Positions 1-6,460 of a stretch of DNA of 17,569 nt are shown piece after piece. Each line of letters starts with the position of its first letter. The first letter of the stretch is position 1. The position numbers and the translations under genes are program-made. The stretch is from positions 1-17,569 of the forward strand of contig JADGED010000026.1 of the NCBI GenBank assembly GCA_016744555.1, written 5' to 3'. The notes beneath the pieces were generated by a model. It saw nothing but the letters and a program-made list of their open reading frames with translations. It was not told the origin of the DNA and made no database searches. Source of the DNA: Desulfuromonadaceae bacterium (GTDB taxonomy: Bacteria; Desulfobacterota; Desulfuromonadia; Desulfuromonadales; Geopsychrobacteraceae).

Positions 1-209
1 AACCAGTTCATTGGGTTGATAACAATGGTGATCATATTATTGATGATCTAGAAATTTTAGATTTATATGATTTAACCGAACCAATTCAAAAGATGGATCT
101 CGGTTGGGATTTAGTAGAAGAAATATGGGAATCTGATGGTTATCAATGGCATAAAGATGAAAAACGATTTGTTCCAATCCATAAACAACTTGACCCGGCT
201 GACCTTTAA
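1..209 (+). CDS. 3' end of an unrecognised protein with an EF-hand-like calcium loop (partial)
   Basis: An open frame enters from the left edge (first whole codon at 3) and stops at TAA 207-209, leaving 68 visible residues. Visible residues 6-17 read DNNGDHIIDDLE, which fits the 12-residue EF-hand loop: acidic or Asn ligands at loop positions 1, 3, 5 and 9, Ile at 8 and Glu at 12. His replaces the usual Gly at position 6. The rest is acidic and rich in Trp and aromatic residues, and I do not recognise a family. Calcium binding is an inference from the loop alone. The 152-bp gap and a possible hairpin terminator separate it from ispB, so it is probably a separate transcription unit. The start, length and any signal peptide lie outside the window. 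Confidence 0.6.
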   Translation, partial: PVHWVDNNGDHIIDDLEILDLYDLTEPIQKMDLGWDLVEEIWESDGYQWHKDEKRFVPIHKQLDPADL

Positions 210-238
210 GAAGGACTTTAATATGATGTTCTTCTTTT
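208..238 (+). terminator. Possible weak intrinsic terminator after the EF-hand gene
   Basis: AAGAAGGAC (208-216) can pair with GTTCTTCTT (228-236) through nine pairs, one of them G-U, around an 11-nt loop. Only a short T run follows. The stem is AT-rich and the tail is short, so the call is tentative, but the hairpin begins inside the stop codon of the upstream gene, as expected for a terminator. Confidence 0.35.
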
Positions 239-361
239 GCCTAAACGGAAAAATTGACAACAACATAGTGTGACTTCTAGTTTTAATTCAAGTGCGGTAA
301 CAAATGGTGTTGCTGGACTTTAAGTATATGTATAGCCAAATAGATCAAGGAAAATTATATT

Positions 362-1330
362 ATGGAAACTGTAATTGCCCTGTTAAAAGATGAATTGGCA
401 GCAGTTGAATCACAATTTAAAAAGAACCTGGCTTCTGATGTAAAGTTAGTTAGTCAGGTTGGTGATTATGTCCTTTCTAGTGGTGGCAAACGTATTAGAC
501 CCATGTTGCTGCTGTTGAGTGCCCGTTTGTGTGGTTATCAAGGTGATAAACATATAGAATTGGCCGGAGTGGTAGAGTTTATCCATACCGCAACCTTGCT
601 TCATGATGATGTTGTCGATAGTGCCAATTTGCGCCGGGGCAATCGTTCAGCTAATTCAGTTTGGGGTAATCAAGCATCGGTTTTGGTCGGCGATTTTCTG
701 TTTGCTAAGTCGTTTTCGGTCATGGTTGGTTCTGAAAGTCTTAGAATATTGAAAATCCTTTCTGATACAACCACACAATTGGCCGAAGGTGAAATCCTCC
801 AGTTAATCAATACCTGTGATCTAGAAGTTGATGAACCACGTTATTTACAAGTTGTACGGGATAAAACTGCTATCTTGATTGCTGCGGCATGTCAGGTTGC
901 TGGTGTTCTTGCCGGAGTGAGTGACGAGCAGGAATTGGCACTGCGTGAATTTGGCCTCGAAATTGGTACCGCTTTCCAGTTGATGGATGACGCCCTCGAT
1001 TACGTTGCCGACGAAGAAGATTTTGGCAAGGAGAAGGGGCACGACCTGTTTGAAGGAAAGATGACTTTACCGTTGATTCATGCCTATGCGAACTCTACTG
1101 CAGCTGAACAAGAAGAAATTTCTCGTATTATTGATGCGGAAGAACTTATTCCTGAAGATCTTGATTATATTTGTAACTTAATTGAAGACAAGGATGGCAT
1201 TGCCTACACCTACAAACGGGCAAAAGCAAGGATTGAGCAAGCGAAACAGCACCTGGATATCTTCCCCGACGGCGAAGCTAGACAGGCACTTTTTACCCTT
1301 GCTGATTACGTTGTTTCCAGAAATAAATAG
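362..1330 (+). CDS. ispB: Long-chain polyprenyl diphosphate synthase (octaprenyl diphosphate synthase type)
   Basis: This cytosolic trans-prenyltransferase condenses isopentenyl diphosphate units onto an allylic diphosphate to make the long isoprenoid tail of respiratory quinones. The 322-residue length is normal for the family. Visible motifs are GGKRIRP (41-47), the first Asp-rich motif DDVVD (82-86) followed by RRG (91-93), the substrate-contact segment around RDKTA (166-170), and the second Asp-rich motif DDALD (209-213) followed by GKEKGHDLFEGKMTLP (222-237). The two DDxxD motifs bind Mg-diphosphate. No bulky aromatic residue sits in the two positions just before the first motif (Leu-His), which suits a long-chain product, but exact chain length cannot be read from sequence. 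The ATG at 362 has AAGGAAAA about 10 nt upstream. The gene stands alone and converges on the oxidoreductase gene, with a hairpin between them. Confidence 0.93.
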   Translation: METVIALLKDELAAVESQFKKNLASDVKLVSQVGDYVLSSGGKRIRPMLLLLSARLCGYQGDKHIELAGVVEFIHTATLLHDDVVDSANLRRGNRSANSVWGNQASVLVGDFLFAKSFSVMVGSESLRILKILSDTTTQLAEGEILQLINTCDLEVDEPRYLQVVRDKTAILIAAACQVAGVLAGVSDEQELALREFGLEIGTAFQLMDDALDYVADEEDFGKEKGHDLFEGKMTLPLIHAYANSTAAEQEEISRIIDAEELIPEDLDYICNLIEDKDGIAYTYKRAKARIEQAKQHLDIFPDGEARQALFTLADYVVSRNK

Positions 1331-1360
1331 AAACAACAATTTTTATAACTAAAATTTAAG

Positions 1361-1393
1361 CGGCCACCTATCGACTAAGTCGGTAGGTGGCCG
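1361..1393. terminator. Strong hairpin between convergent ispB and the oxidoreductase gene, probable bidirectional terminator
   Basis: CGGCCACCTATCGAC (1361-1375) pairs with GTCGGTAGGTGGCCG (1379-1393) through 15 pairs, one of them G-U, with a 3-nt loop. It lies 30 bp past the ispB stop and about 65 bp past the end of the minus-strand oxidoreductase gene. The T tract is poor on the plus strand and modest on the minus strand (CTTAAATTTTAG). It most likely ends transcription from both sides. Confidence 0.65.
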
Positions 1394-1457
1394 TTATCCG
1401 TTATAACGTGTTGCTTGAAGTGTTTGTTGTAAACCAATATGTCGCTATATTAGATAC

Positions 1458-3305
1458 TTACTTGCAGTTTGGTAGAATACCGTTTAACTCTTTTTCAAAT
1501 ACTTCCCAAACTTTATCAGCTAGTTCAGCCATAAACTCGGGGCTGGATACATTGGGTAGTTTGATGTTTGGATTGGGATCTTTGTAAACTTCAGCTGGCA
1601 GGCAGTATTCCGATTTTGTATAGCCCTGTCGAAATTCAAGCGCCAAACCCAGTAGGAACGAACGTCGTACCGCAGCTTTAATCGCTGCAGGGTCAATCTC
1701 AAGGTTAAAATCGCTTTTCAGGCAATCAACTACCATTTGGGTGCCAATGCCTTGGGTAATATCGAAGAATTTACACAGGCCAATCATATCAAAACCAACA
1801 ATATGCAACTTGTCTTGGGTAATGACATCTACCCAAGAATCGACATCAGATTTTCCATCGCGAATCAGGGTGCCATAAGAGCCCATTGACATGTGCCCAC
1901 CAGCGATAGCCCAGCAATAACCTGGATTTGTTTCTGGTAGGTAGGCAGCTAGCTCAAGTCCCTTAATATGGTAAGCGTAATCGGTTTCACCCGTTTGCTC
2001 CGAAAGCCGCATAGAACCTTTGCCTATGCCTGGTAACTTTCCTTCACCGGCGCCACTAATAAGTTCATATATCTTCTCGTAATCGCCAAAGTGAGCCCCA
2101 TTAAATAACGGTTTATCTGGATGACGTTCATTATAGGCAAGGGCATATGAAACGGTGACACCGATAGAGATAGCATCCATGCCGTAATTATCGCACAAGT
2201 AAATTAACTTACCCGCTTGCCGAGCATCGTGAATGCCAATATTGGTACCCAGAAGGTTGAGTGGTTCGTAATCAAACTTAGCGATAAAATCACCACGACT
2301 ACCATCGGGGTTTTTCTCTGAAATGTAGTTGTGACAAGTAATGCCGCAACGAAAGCAAGCTGCTGATTGAATGTCGAACTCTTTTTCGACATTTTCACGA
2401 AAAAGTTTTTCAGGTAAGTCATTTCCCTGTGGGCGATAGTTGTTTACCGGAACTGCATGAAACGGTTGCATTACATCATATGCGGCCCAGGTGCCACCTC
2501 CACCGCCACGTTTGATTGGCTGTAAACGTGCAGCACCACCACCTTTAATCACTTGGGTGTGGACATTTTTAACCGCTTCGGTAATCGGTTTCAATTTATC
2601 TTCACTTTGGGCTACTAGGGCAACGACATTTTTATACCCCATCATGCTGCCCATACCGCCACGTCCGGCAAATCGAAGTTTGTCTTCACCGGTTTTTAAT
2701 TGATTTACAGTCGATAAAGCGACCGATCCTGCATAGTTATTTTCCCAATTTTCACCGGCTTGACCAATAGCTGCAAAGTGGGCGTTGTCGTAATCTTTGT
2801 ATAGGGTCATTACTTTGTCATGAGTAGATAGACCAATGAGGTTTTCGGCTGGCTTTAGCTGTATAAGTGGGCCATCAGAGCCTTCTGTAATTTCAATATA
2901 TAGAGGCTTGTCGGCTCGACCATGCAGAATTATTTCGTCTAATCCAGCCCATTTGAATTTGGCCCCAAATTTACCACTACCAGCTGACCACATTGCGGCT
3001 GGTTTTCCTGCTTTAGAGCCTTTAATAGGGCTGTAACTGGAAAAATAGGTGCGTAGACCTGTCATTGCACTACTACCAGTAAGAAGTCCGGTATTGATTA
3101 TTATCGGGTTCTCTTCACAGTATGCGGTATCAATATCGAGTTCTGCTAGCATTTGAAACGAGCGGCCAAATCCACCAAGGACATCTTCCAAATTTTTACA
3201 TGGAACATGCTCAATCTTTTGTGCCCCAGTTTTGAGATTGATAGTGCAGCGGCAATATGAAATTAATTCTGGATGGCTAACTGGGTCGGTCGTTTCAATC
3301 TTCAT
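1458..3305 (-). CDS. Aldehyde:ferredoxin oxidoreductase family tungsten/molybdenum enzyme
   Basis: Enzymes of this family oxidise aldehydes to carboxylic acids with ferredoxin as acceptor, or run the reverse reaction. They use a bis-pyranopterin W or Mo cofactor and one 4Fe-4S cluster. At 615 residues it is of normal family length. The cluster ligands are visible as C317-x2-C320-x3-C324 plus a distant C511 in the conserved FDMIGLCKFF segment, the same spacing class as the Pyrococcus enzyme. GRGGMG (214-219) matches the conserved pterin-binding region of domain 1, and DNYGMDAIS (372-380) matches the domain 2 cofactor region. There is an unusual Gly run at 267-271. The ATG at 3305 has TAAGGA 9 nt upstream. 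It follows the MoaD-like gene by 57 bp on the same strand, which suggests a two-gene operon supplying pterin sulfur and apoenzyme. The actual substrate, and W versus Mo, cannot be decided from sequence. Confidence 0.92.
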   Translation of the reverse strand: MKIETTDPVSHPELISYCRCTINLKTGAQKIEHVPCKNLEDVLGGFGRSFQMLAELDIDTAYCEENPIIINTGLLTGSSAMTGLRTYFSSYSPIKGSKAGKPAAMWSAGSGKFGAKFKWAGLDEIILHGRADKPLYIEITEGSDGPLIQLKPAENLIGLSTHDKVMTLYKDYDNAHFAAIGQAGENWENNYAGSVALSTVNQLKTGEDKLRFAGRGGMGSMMGYKNVVALVAQSEDKLKPITEAVKNVHTQVIKGGGAARLQPIKRGGGGGTWAAYDVMQPFHAVPVNNYRPQGNDLPEKLFRENVEKEFDIQSAACFRCGITCHNYISEKNPDGSRGDFIAKFDYEPLNLLGTNIGIHDARQAGKLIYLCDNYGMDAISIGVTVSYALAYNERHPDKPLFNGAHFGDYEKIYELISGAGEGKLPGIGKGSMRLSEQTGETDYAYHIKGLELAAYLPETNPGYCWAIAGGHMSMGSYGTLIRDGKSDVDSWVDVITQDKLHIVGFDMIGLCKFFDITQGIGTQMVVDCLKSDFNLEIDPAAIKAAVRRSFLLGLALEFRQGYTKSEYCLPAEVYKDPNPNIKLPNVSSPEFMAELADKVWEVFEKELNGILPNCK

Positions 3306-3355
3306 ATTTATAAGTCCTTAGTAAAATGTGGATCTGAAAAAATATGTTTTGAATA

Positions 3356-3371
3356 GGGGAAACTATCCCCC
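3356..3371 (-). other. Small intercistronic hairpin between the MoaD-like and oxidoreductase genes
   Basis: On the minus strand GGGGGA pairs with TTCCCC around a TAGT loop that includes the stop codon of the MoaD-like gene. The transcript then continues into the oxidoreductase ribosome binding site. It could protect the mRNA or partly attenuate transcription to adjust the ratio of carrier to enzyme. The effect is inferred. Confidence 0.3.
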
Positions 3372-3602
3372 TTCAAGCAGTGGTAATAACATTAATGTGT
3401 CACCGTTGTTGAGAATATCTGTAGCGTTTGCATGTACACCATTAATAATGATAATTCCAAGTAGTTTAACGGGAATTTGTAGCTCGTCAATAACTTTTTC
3501 TACCCGAGTGTTTGCTGGGTAGGTACGTTGCTCCAGTTTAAACTTATTGATGCGTAAGACACCGTGCAGGCTAACAGTAATATCAATGTTTGATTTAGAC
3601 AT
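3363..3602 (-). CDS. MoaD/ThiS-family small sulfur-carrier protein
   Basis: The product is a 79-residue beta-grasp protein ending in the exposed Gly-Gly (LPLLEGG) that is adenylated and thiocarboxylated in this ubiquitin-like family. MoaD members donate sulfur to molybdopterin and ThiS members to thiazole. The central segment IIINGVHANATDILNNGD matches the typical VNG-x-x-x-x-x-x-x-L-x-x-G-D core. I chose ATG 3602 (MSKSNIDITV) because it gives the usual family length. A TTG 36 nt upstream would add 12 residues with no family counterpart. No good Shine-Dalgarno sequence precedes either start. Its place immediately upstream of the oxidoreductase suggests it serves pterin sulfuration for that enzyme rather than thiamine synthesis. 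A matching MoeB-like activating enzyme is not in the window. Confidence 0.8.
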   Translation of the reverse strand: MSKSNIDITVSLHGVLRINKFKLEQRTYPANTRVEKVIDELQIPVKLLGIIIINGVHANATDILNNGDTLMLLPLLEGG

Positions 3603-3687
3603 AACAACAAGCTTGCCAGAAATGGATCCATTGGGCAATCACTATAAAATTCATTTTAGTTGATATCTGGGTTGGTGGTGTTTAGGT

Positions 3688-3731
3688 AAAAAAATACCTC
3701 GAACCTTGGAGGGGGGGGTAAGGTTCGAGGT
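3688..3731 (-). terminator. Intrinsic terminator of nrdJ with a poly-C loop
   Basis: ACCTCGAACCTT (3696-3707) pairs perfectly over 12 bp with AAGGTTCGAGGT (3720-3731). Read on the minus strand, the stem is followed by TATTTTTTT (complement of 3688-3696), which makes it a proper Rho-independent terminator about 90 bp past the nrdJ stop. The 12-nt loop holds a run of eight G on the plus strand (3711-3718), so the RNA loop is eight C, which is unusual. Confidence 0.85.
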
Positions 3732-3820
3732 GAATAACATTTTGTAAAAATATACCACTTAAAGGTAAAGATCAAGCATATTGTTATACTAATATATTGC
3801 TTTTCCTATACATTCATTGA

Positions 3821-6067
3821 TTATGCACATTCAGAAAAACCGCATGAGTGGCAGACACAGCAACCACCTTCGTGTTCAATAGGTCCACCACAATCGGGGC
3901 ACGCACCACCGCTGTTGGTAAATTGAGTTTTGGCTTCATCGTCCTTAAGCATGTGTAGTTCTACTGCTTTGGCTACGGCATCGGCACAGGAGGTGATACG
4001 GTTTTCGCCAAAACCAGCTGGCTTGTGACAAGTAATACCGATAAGCTGTTTAACTGTTTGGCGTGCTTGTCCACCGCTGCGCCAAGATAATGAAACCAAG
4101 CGACCAATAGCTTCACACTGAGATGCGGCGCAACCGCCAGCTTTACCCATAGTAGTGAAAAGCTCAAATAATCCATTTTCATCTTCGTTAATAGTGATAT
4201 AGAGAGGACCACAACCGGTTTCCATTTGATAGGTAGAGCCGGTAAGTGCGCGTGGACGTTCCCGTTTGCGTGATGGCTTTTTCGTCTCCATCGGTATGTT
4301 AGGATCGATATGGGGCTCTTCTTCAGCTTTGCCAGCAACAGACAGGACTTGCATATCACGAGAACCATCACGGTAGATGGTTACCCCTTTACAACCTTCA
4401 CGGTACGATTGCAGATAAACGTCGGCGACATCATCTCTAGTTGCATCACTGCAGAAGTTAACCGTTTTAGACACCGCATTGTCAGTATGACGCTGAAATG
4501 CTGCCTGCATCAAAACATGATCTTTTGGAGTTATGTCGTGTGAAGTGACAAATACTTTACGGATATCTTCAGGTATAGCAGTAATGTTTTGCACTGTACC
4601 TTTTTCGGCTATTTCCTGCATCAATTCAACCGAATAAAACCCTTGATCTTTGGCAATTTTTTCAAACAAAGGGTGGACTTCAATTAACTTATTGTTGTCA
4701 AGAACTTGGCGCACATATGAAACCGCAAACAGCGGCTCTACTCCGCTAGAGCAATTTGCAATAATTGAAATAGTTCCGGTTGGGGCTATGGTCGTACAGG
4801 TAGCGTTACGAATCGGACTTGAACCCGGTTTGTCGTACATGCTGCCTTCAATGTTTGGGAAGGCGCCGCGCTCTTTAGCTAGTTGAATAGATTCATCATG
4901 TGATTTTTCGTTGATGAAACGCATCACTTTTTCGCCGAGTTCAACAGCATCTTGGCTATTGTATGGAATTCTCAATAGAATTAGCATGTCGGCCCAACCC
5001 ATGACCCCTAACCCAATTTTACGGTTGGCTCTGGTCATTTCATCAATTTCTGGGAGGGGGTACTTGTTGGCCTCAATGACGTTGTCAAGGAACCGAGTAG
5101 CTAATTTGGTGGTTTGCTCTAACTTGTCCCAAAGGATTTTGCCATCTTCAATCATGTTAGCAAGATTGATTGATCCCAAGTTACACGATTCATATGGCAG
5201 TAGTGGTTGTTCACCACATGGGTTGGTACTTTCAATCTCACCGATATGTGGGGTCGGGTTGTCACGGTTTAGGCGATCAAGGAAAACGATACCAGGTTCC
5301 CCGCTGGTCCACGCCATATCAACTATGCGGTTAAAAACTTTGGTCGCATTAAGTTGTTTAACTACTTGGCCATCTCGTGGATTAATTATGTCGTAATCTT
5401 CGCCATTTTCAACCGCGACCATAAAAGCTTCGGTCATGCCAACCGAAATATTGAAGTTGGTTAAAACGGTTAGATCTCTTTTGGCCATGATGAAATCCAT
5501 GATATCTGGATGATCAACACGCAGAATTCCCATATTTGCACCACGACGTGTGCCGCCTTGTTTGATGGTTTCGGTAGCAGCATCAAATACACGCATAAAT
5601 GAAATAGGACCAGATGATACGCCGCTGGTGGAATGTACTTCATCGTTCGCAGGGCGAATGCGGGAAAAGGAAAAACCGGTGCCACCACCACTTTTATGGA
5701 TTAAAGCAGTGTTTTTGATCGCTTCAAAGATACTCTCCATTGAATCGCCAACCGGTAAAACAAAACAAGCAGATAGCTGACCTAATTCCCGCCCGGCATT
5801 CATTAGGGTTGGGGAGTTAGGGAGAAAATCGAGATTAGCCATTGCGTTGTAGTAATCTGTCTCGTGGTCGACTTTCTTTTTGCTGCTCGCAGGTTCGGCA
5901 CCATTAATGGTTTTAGCAACACGTTGAAACATATCCTCAACCGTTTCAACTGGCTTACCATCGTTGTCACGTTTTAGGTAGCGTTTGTTTAAAACAGTTA
6001 TGGCATTTTTTGAAAGATTTAAGGTGGCAGTTTTTTTTTTTTTTTTTTTTTTTCGGATTCTCTCCAT
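3821..6067 (-). CDS. nrdJ: Class II (adenosylcobalamin-dependent) ribonucleoside-diphosphate reductase
   Basis: It reduces ribonucleotides to deoxyribonucleotides using a thiyl radical made with adenosylcobalamin, and works with or without oxygen. The 748 residues contain the short N-terminal segment typical of class II, LSKNAITVLNKRYLKRD (18-34). In the family alignment C101 and C295 are the expected redox pair. NPCGE (282-286) carries the expected radical Cys 284 with Asn 282 and Glu 286. The 11-residue step from 284 to 295 matches the Thermotoga enzyme. The C-terminus is Cys-rich (several C-x2-C pairs in the last 30 residues), as in members with a zinc-like tail. Residues 6-12 are seven Lys encoded by a 23-A tract (plus-strand T run 6031-6053). 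The ATG at 6067 is the only start before Met46: an in-frame TAG lies 15 bp upstream and no Shine-Dalgarno precedes it. Upstream palindromes suggest NrdR control. Confidence 0.95.
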   Translation of the reverse strand: MERIRKKKKKKKTATLNLSKNAITVLNKRYLKRDNDGKPVETVEDMFQRVAKTINGAEPASSKKKVDHETDYYNAMANLDFLPNSPTLMNAGRELGQLSACFVLPVGDSMESIFEAIKNTALIHKSGGGTGFSFSRIRPANDEVHSTSGVSSGPISFMRVFDAATETIKQGGTRRGANMGILRVDHPDIMDFIMAKRDLTVLTNFNISVGMTEAFMVAVENGEDYDIINPRDGQVVKQLNATKVFNRIVDMAWTSGEPGIVFLDRLNRDNPTPHIGEIESTNPCGEQPLLPYESCNLGSINLANMIEDGKILWDKLEQTTKLATRFLDNVIEANKYPLPEIDEMTRANRKIGLGVMGWADMLILLRIPYNSQDAVELGEKVMRFINEKSHDESIQLAKERGAFPNIEGSMYDKPGSSPIRNATCTTIAPTGTISIIANCSSGVEPLFAVSYVRQVLDNNKLIEVHPLFEKIAKDQGFYSVELMQEIAEKGTVQNITAIPEDIRKVFVTSHDITPKDHVLMQAAFQRHTDNAVSKTVNFCSDATRDDVADVYLQSYREGCKGVTIYRDGSRDMQVLSVAGKAEEEPHIDPNIPMETKKPSRKRERPRALTGSTYQMETGCGPLYITINEDENGLFELFTTMGKAGGCAASQCEAIGRLVSLSWRSGGQARQTVKQLIGITCHKPAGFGENRITSCADAVAKAVELHMLKDDEAKTQFTNSGGACPDCGGPIEHEGGCCVCHSCGFSECA
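6031..6053 (-). repeat. 23-bp A homopolymer within the nrdJ start region
   Basis: An uninterrupted run of 23 T on the plus strand (A in the nrdJ message) begins 14 nt into the reading frame. It completes codon 5, encodes Lys 6-12 and gives the first base of codon 13. One A fewer brings a TAA stop four codons after the tract, and one A more brings a TGA 21 codons on. Runs this long are hypermutable by strand slippage and also hard to sequence accurately, so the exact length is uncertain. Confidence 0.9.
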
Positions 6068-6136
6068 TACAAATATTTTCTATTAACTTAATAACTACTT
6101 GATTTGGCTGGTTTATATAAAAAAGATGGTTCTTAG

Positions 6137-6153
6137 GTTACTAAAATAGTAAC
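6137..6153. promoter_or_regulatory. Perfect palindrome upstream of nrdJ, possible second NrdR-type site
   Basis: GTTACTAAAATAGTAAC has 7-bp inverted arms around AAA. It shares the ACTA...TAGT half-sites with the NrdR-like box 22 bp away. It lies just upstream of TATATA (minus strand, about 6113-6118), a possible nrdJ -10 element, so a bound repressor could block nrdJ transcription. Confidence 0.45.
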
Positions 6154-6159
6154 GAATTG

Positions 6160-6174
6160 ACACTATATTTAGTG
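6160..6174. promoter_or_regulatory. NrdR box
   Basis: ACACTATATTTAGTG matches the known NrdR operator consensus ACACWATATMTWGTG at all but one position. NrdR is the nucleotide-responsive repressor of bacterial ribonucleotide reductase genes, and the site lies in the nrdJ upstream region, about 93 bp from its start. The box normally occurs in pairs 31-32 bp centre to centre. Here the nearest partner is about 22 bp away. Confidence 0.6.
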
Positions 6175-6200
6175 GTGACGAGGAATAGAACATCTGCATC

Positions 6201-6229
6201 TTGTGCCTGTCAAGACAGAAAATTATAAT
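6201..6229 (+). promoter_or_regulatory. Sigma-70-type promoter for the PhoH-tsaD operon
   Basis: TTGTGC (6201-6206) and a perfect TATAAT (6224-6229) are separated by exactly 17 bp. The -10 lies in a 12-bp palindrome AAATTATAATTT (6220-6231). Transcription would start near 6236 and give a 5' leader of about 225 nt. The -35 matches at only three of six bases. Confidence 0.5.
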
Positions 6230-6460
6230 TTAGCTAGTTAAATTAAATTGCTAAATACGCATTTTTGAATAATTTAAGGGGGAATATGCCTCGCTGAAAT
6301 TGCAGTTGTGCTTGAAGCAATTAGCATTATTGAGTATTGTGCGAATTCTTTAAATATTAAATAAATATTTGTTATGCTGCTGATGGTGTTATGATCAAGT
6401 TTATTAAGTCTTTTTATCTTTGGTGAACCAAAAAACTTAAAGCAGAAGGGGACTCTACCG
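6228..6460 (+). other. Long untranslated leader of the PhoH gene with inverted repeats
   Basis: No gene is supported here. ATTTAGC (6228-6234) and GCTAAAT (6250-6256) form a 7-bp inverted repeat at the likely start of the transcript. A longer bulged hairpin spans 6404-6440: TTAAGT and TTTTT pair with AAAAA and ACTTAA around an inner TTTGG-TGAA-CCAAA stem-loop, just before the ribosome binding site AAGGGG (6446-6451). A tiny ATG reading frame at 6286 after AAGGGGG stops after three codons. I see no cobalamin riboswitch signature. Confidence 0.35.

Noticed and set aside
254..283. Possible promoter TTGACA with TAGTTT 18 bp downstream, ahead of ispB
   Set aside because: The -35 is perfect but the -10 matches at only three of six bases, so it was not listed as a feature.
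2491..2703. Open frames opposite the oxidoreductase, nrdJ and glutamate dehydrogenase genes
   Set aside because: They are low-complexity or unrecognisable translations lying wholly over well-supported genes, with no ribosome binding sites or family matches.
3603..3638. 12-residue longer MoaD-like protein from TTG 3638
   Set aside because: It uses a rare start without a Shine-Dalgarno and gives residues not expected before the beta-grasp fold. The internal ATG gives the usual length.
6286..6297. Tiny reading frame ATG CCT CGC TGA after AAGGGGG in the PhoH leader
   Set aside because: Three codons only. A neighbouring frame is open for about 25 codons but lacks a start and has no recognisable match, so neither is called as a gene.
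6068..6460. Adenosylcobalamin riboswitch upstream of the B12-dependent nrdJ
   Set aside because: Expected from biology, but I find no B12-box-like sequence or matching stem arrangement on the nrdJ strand. The leader from the likely promoter is also too short.
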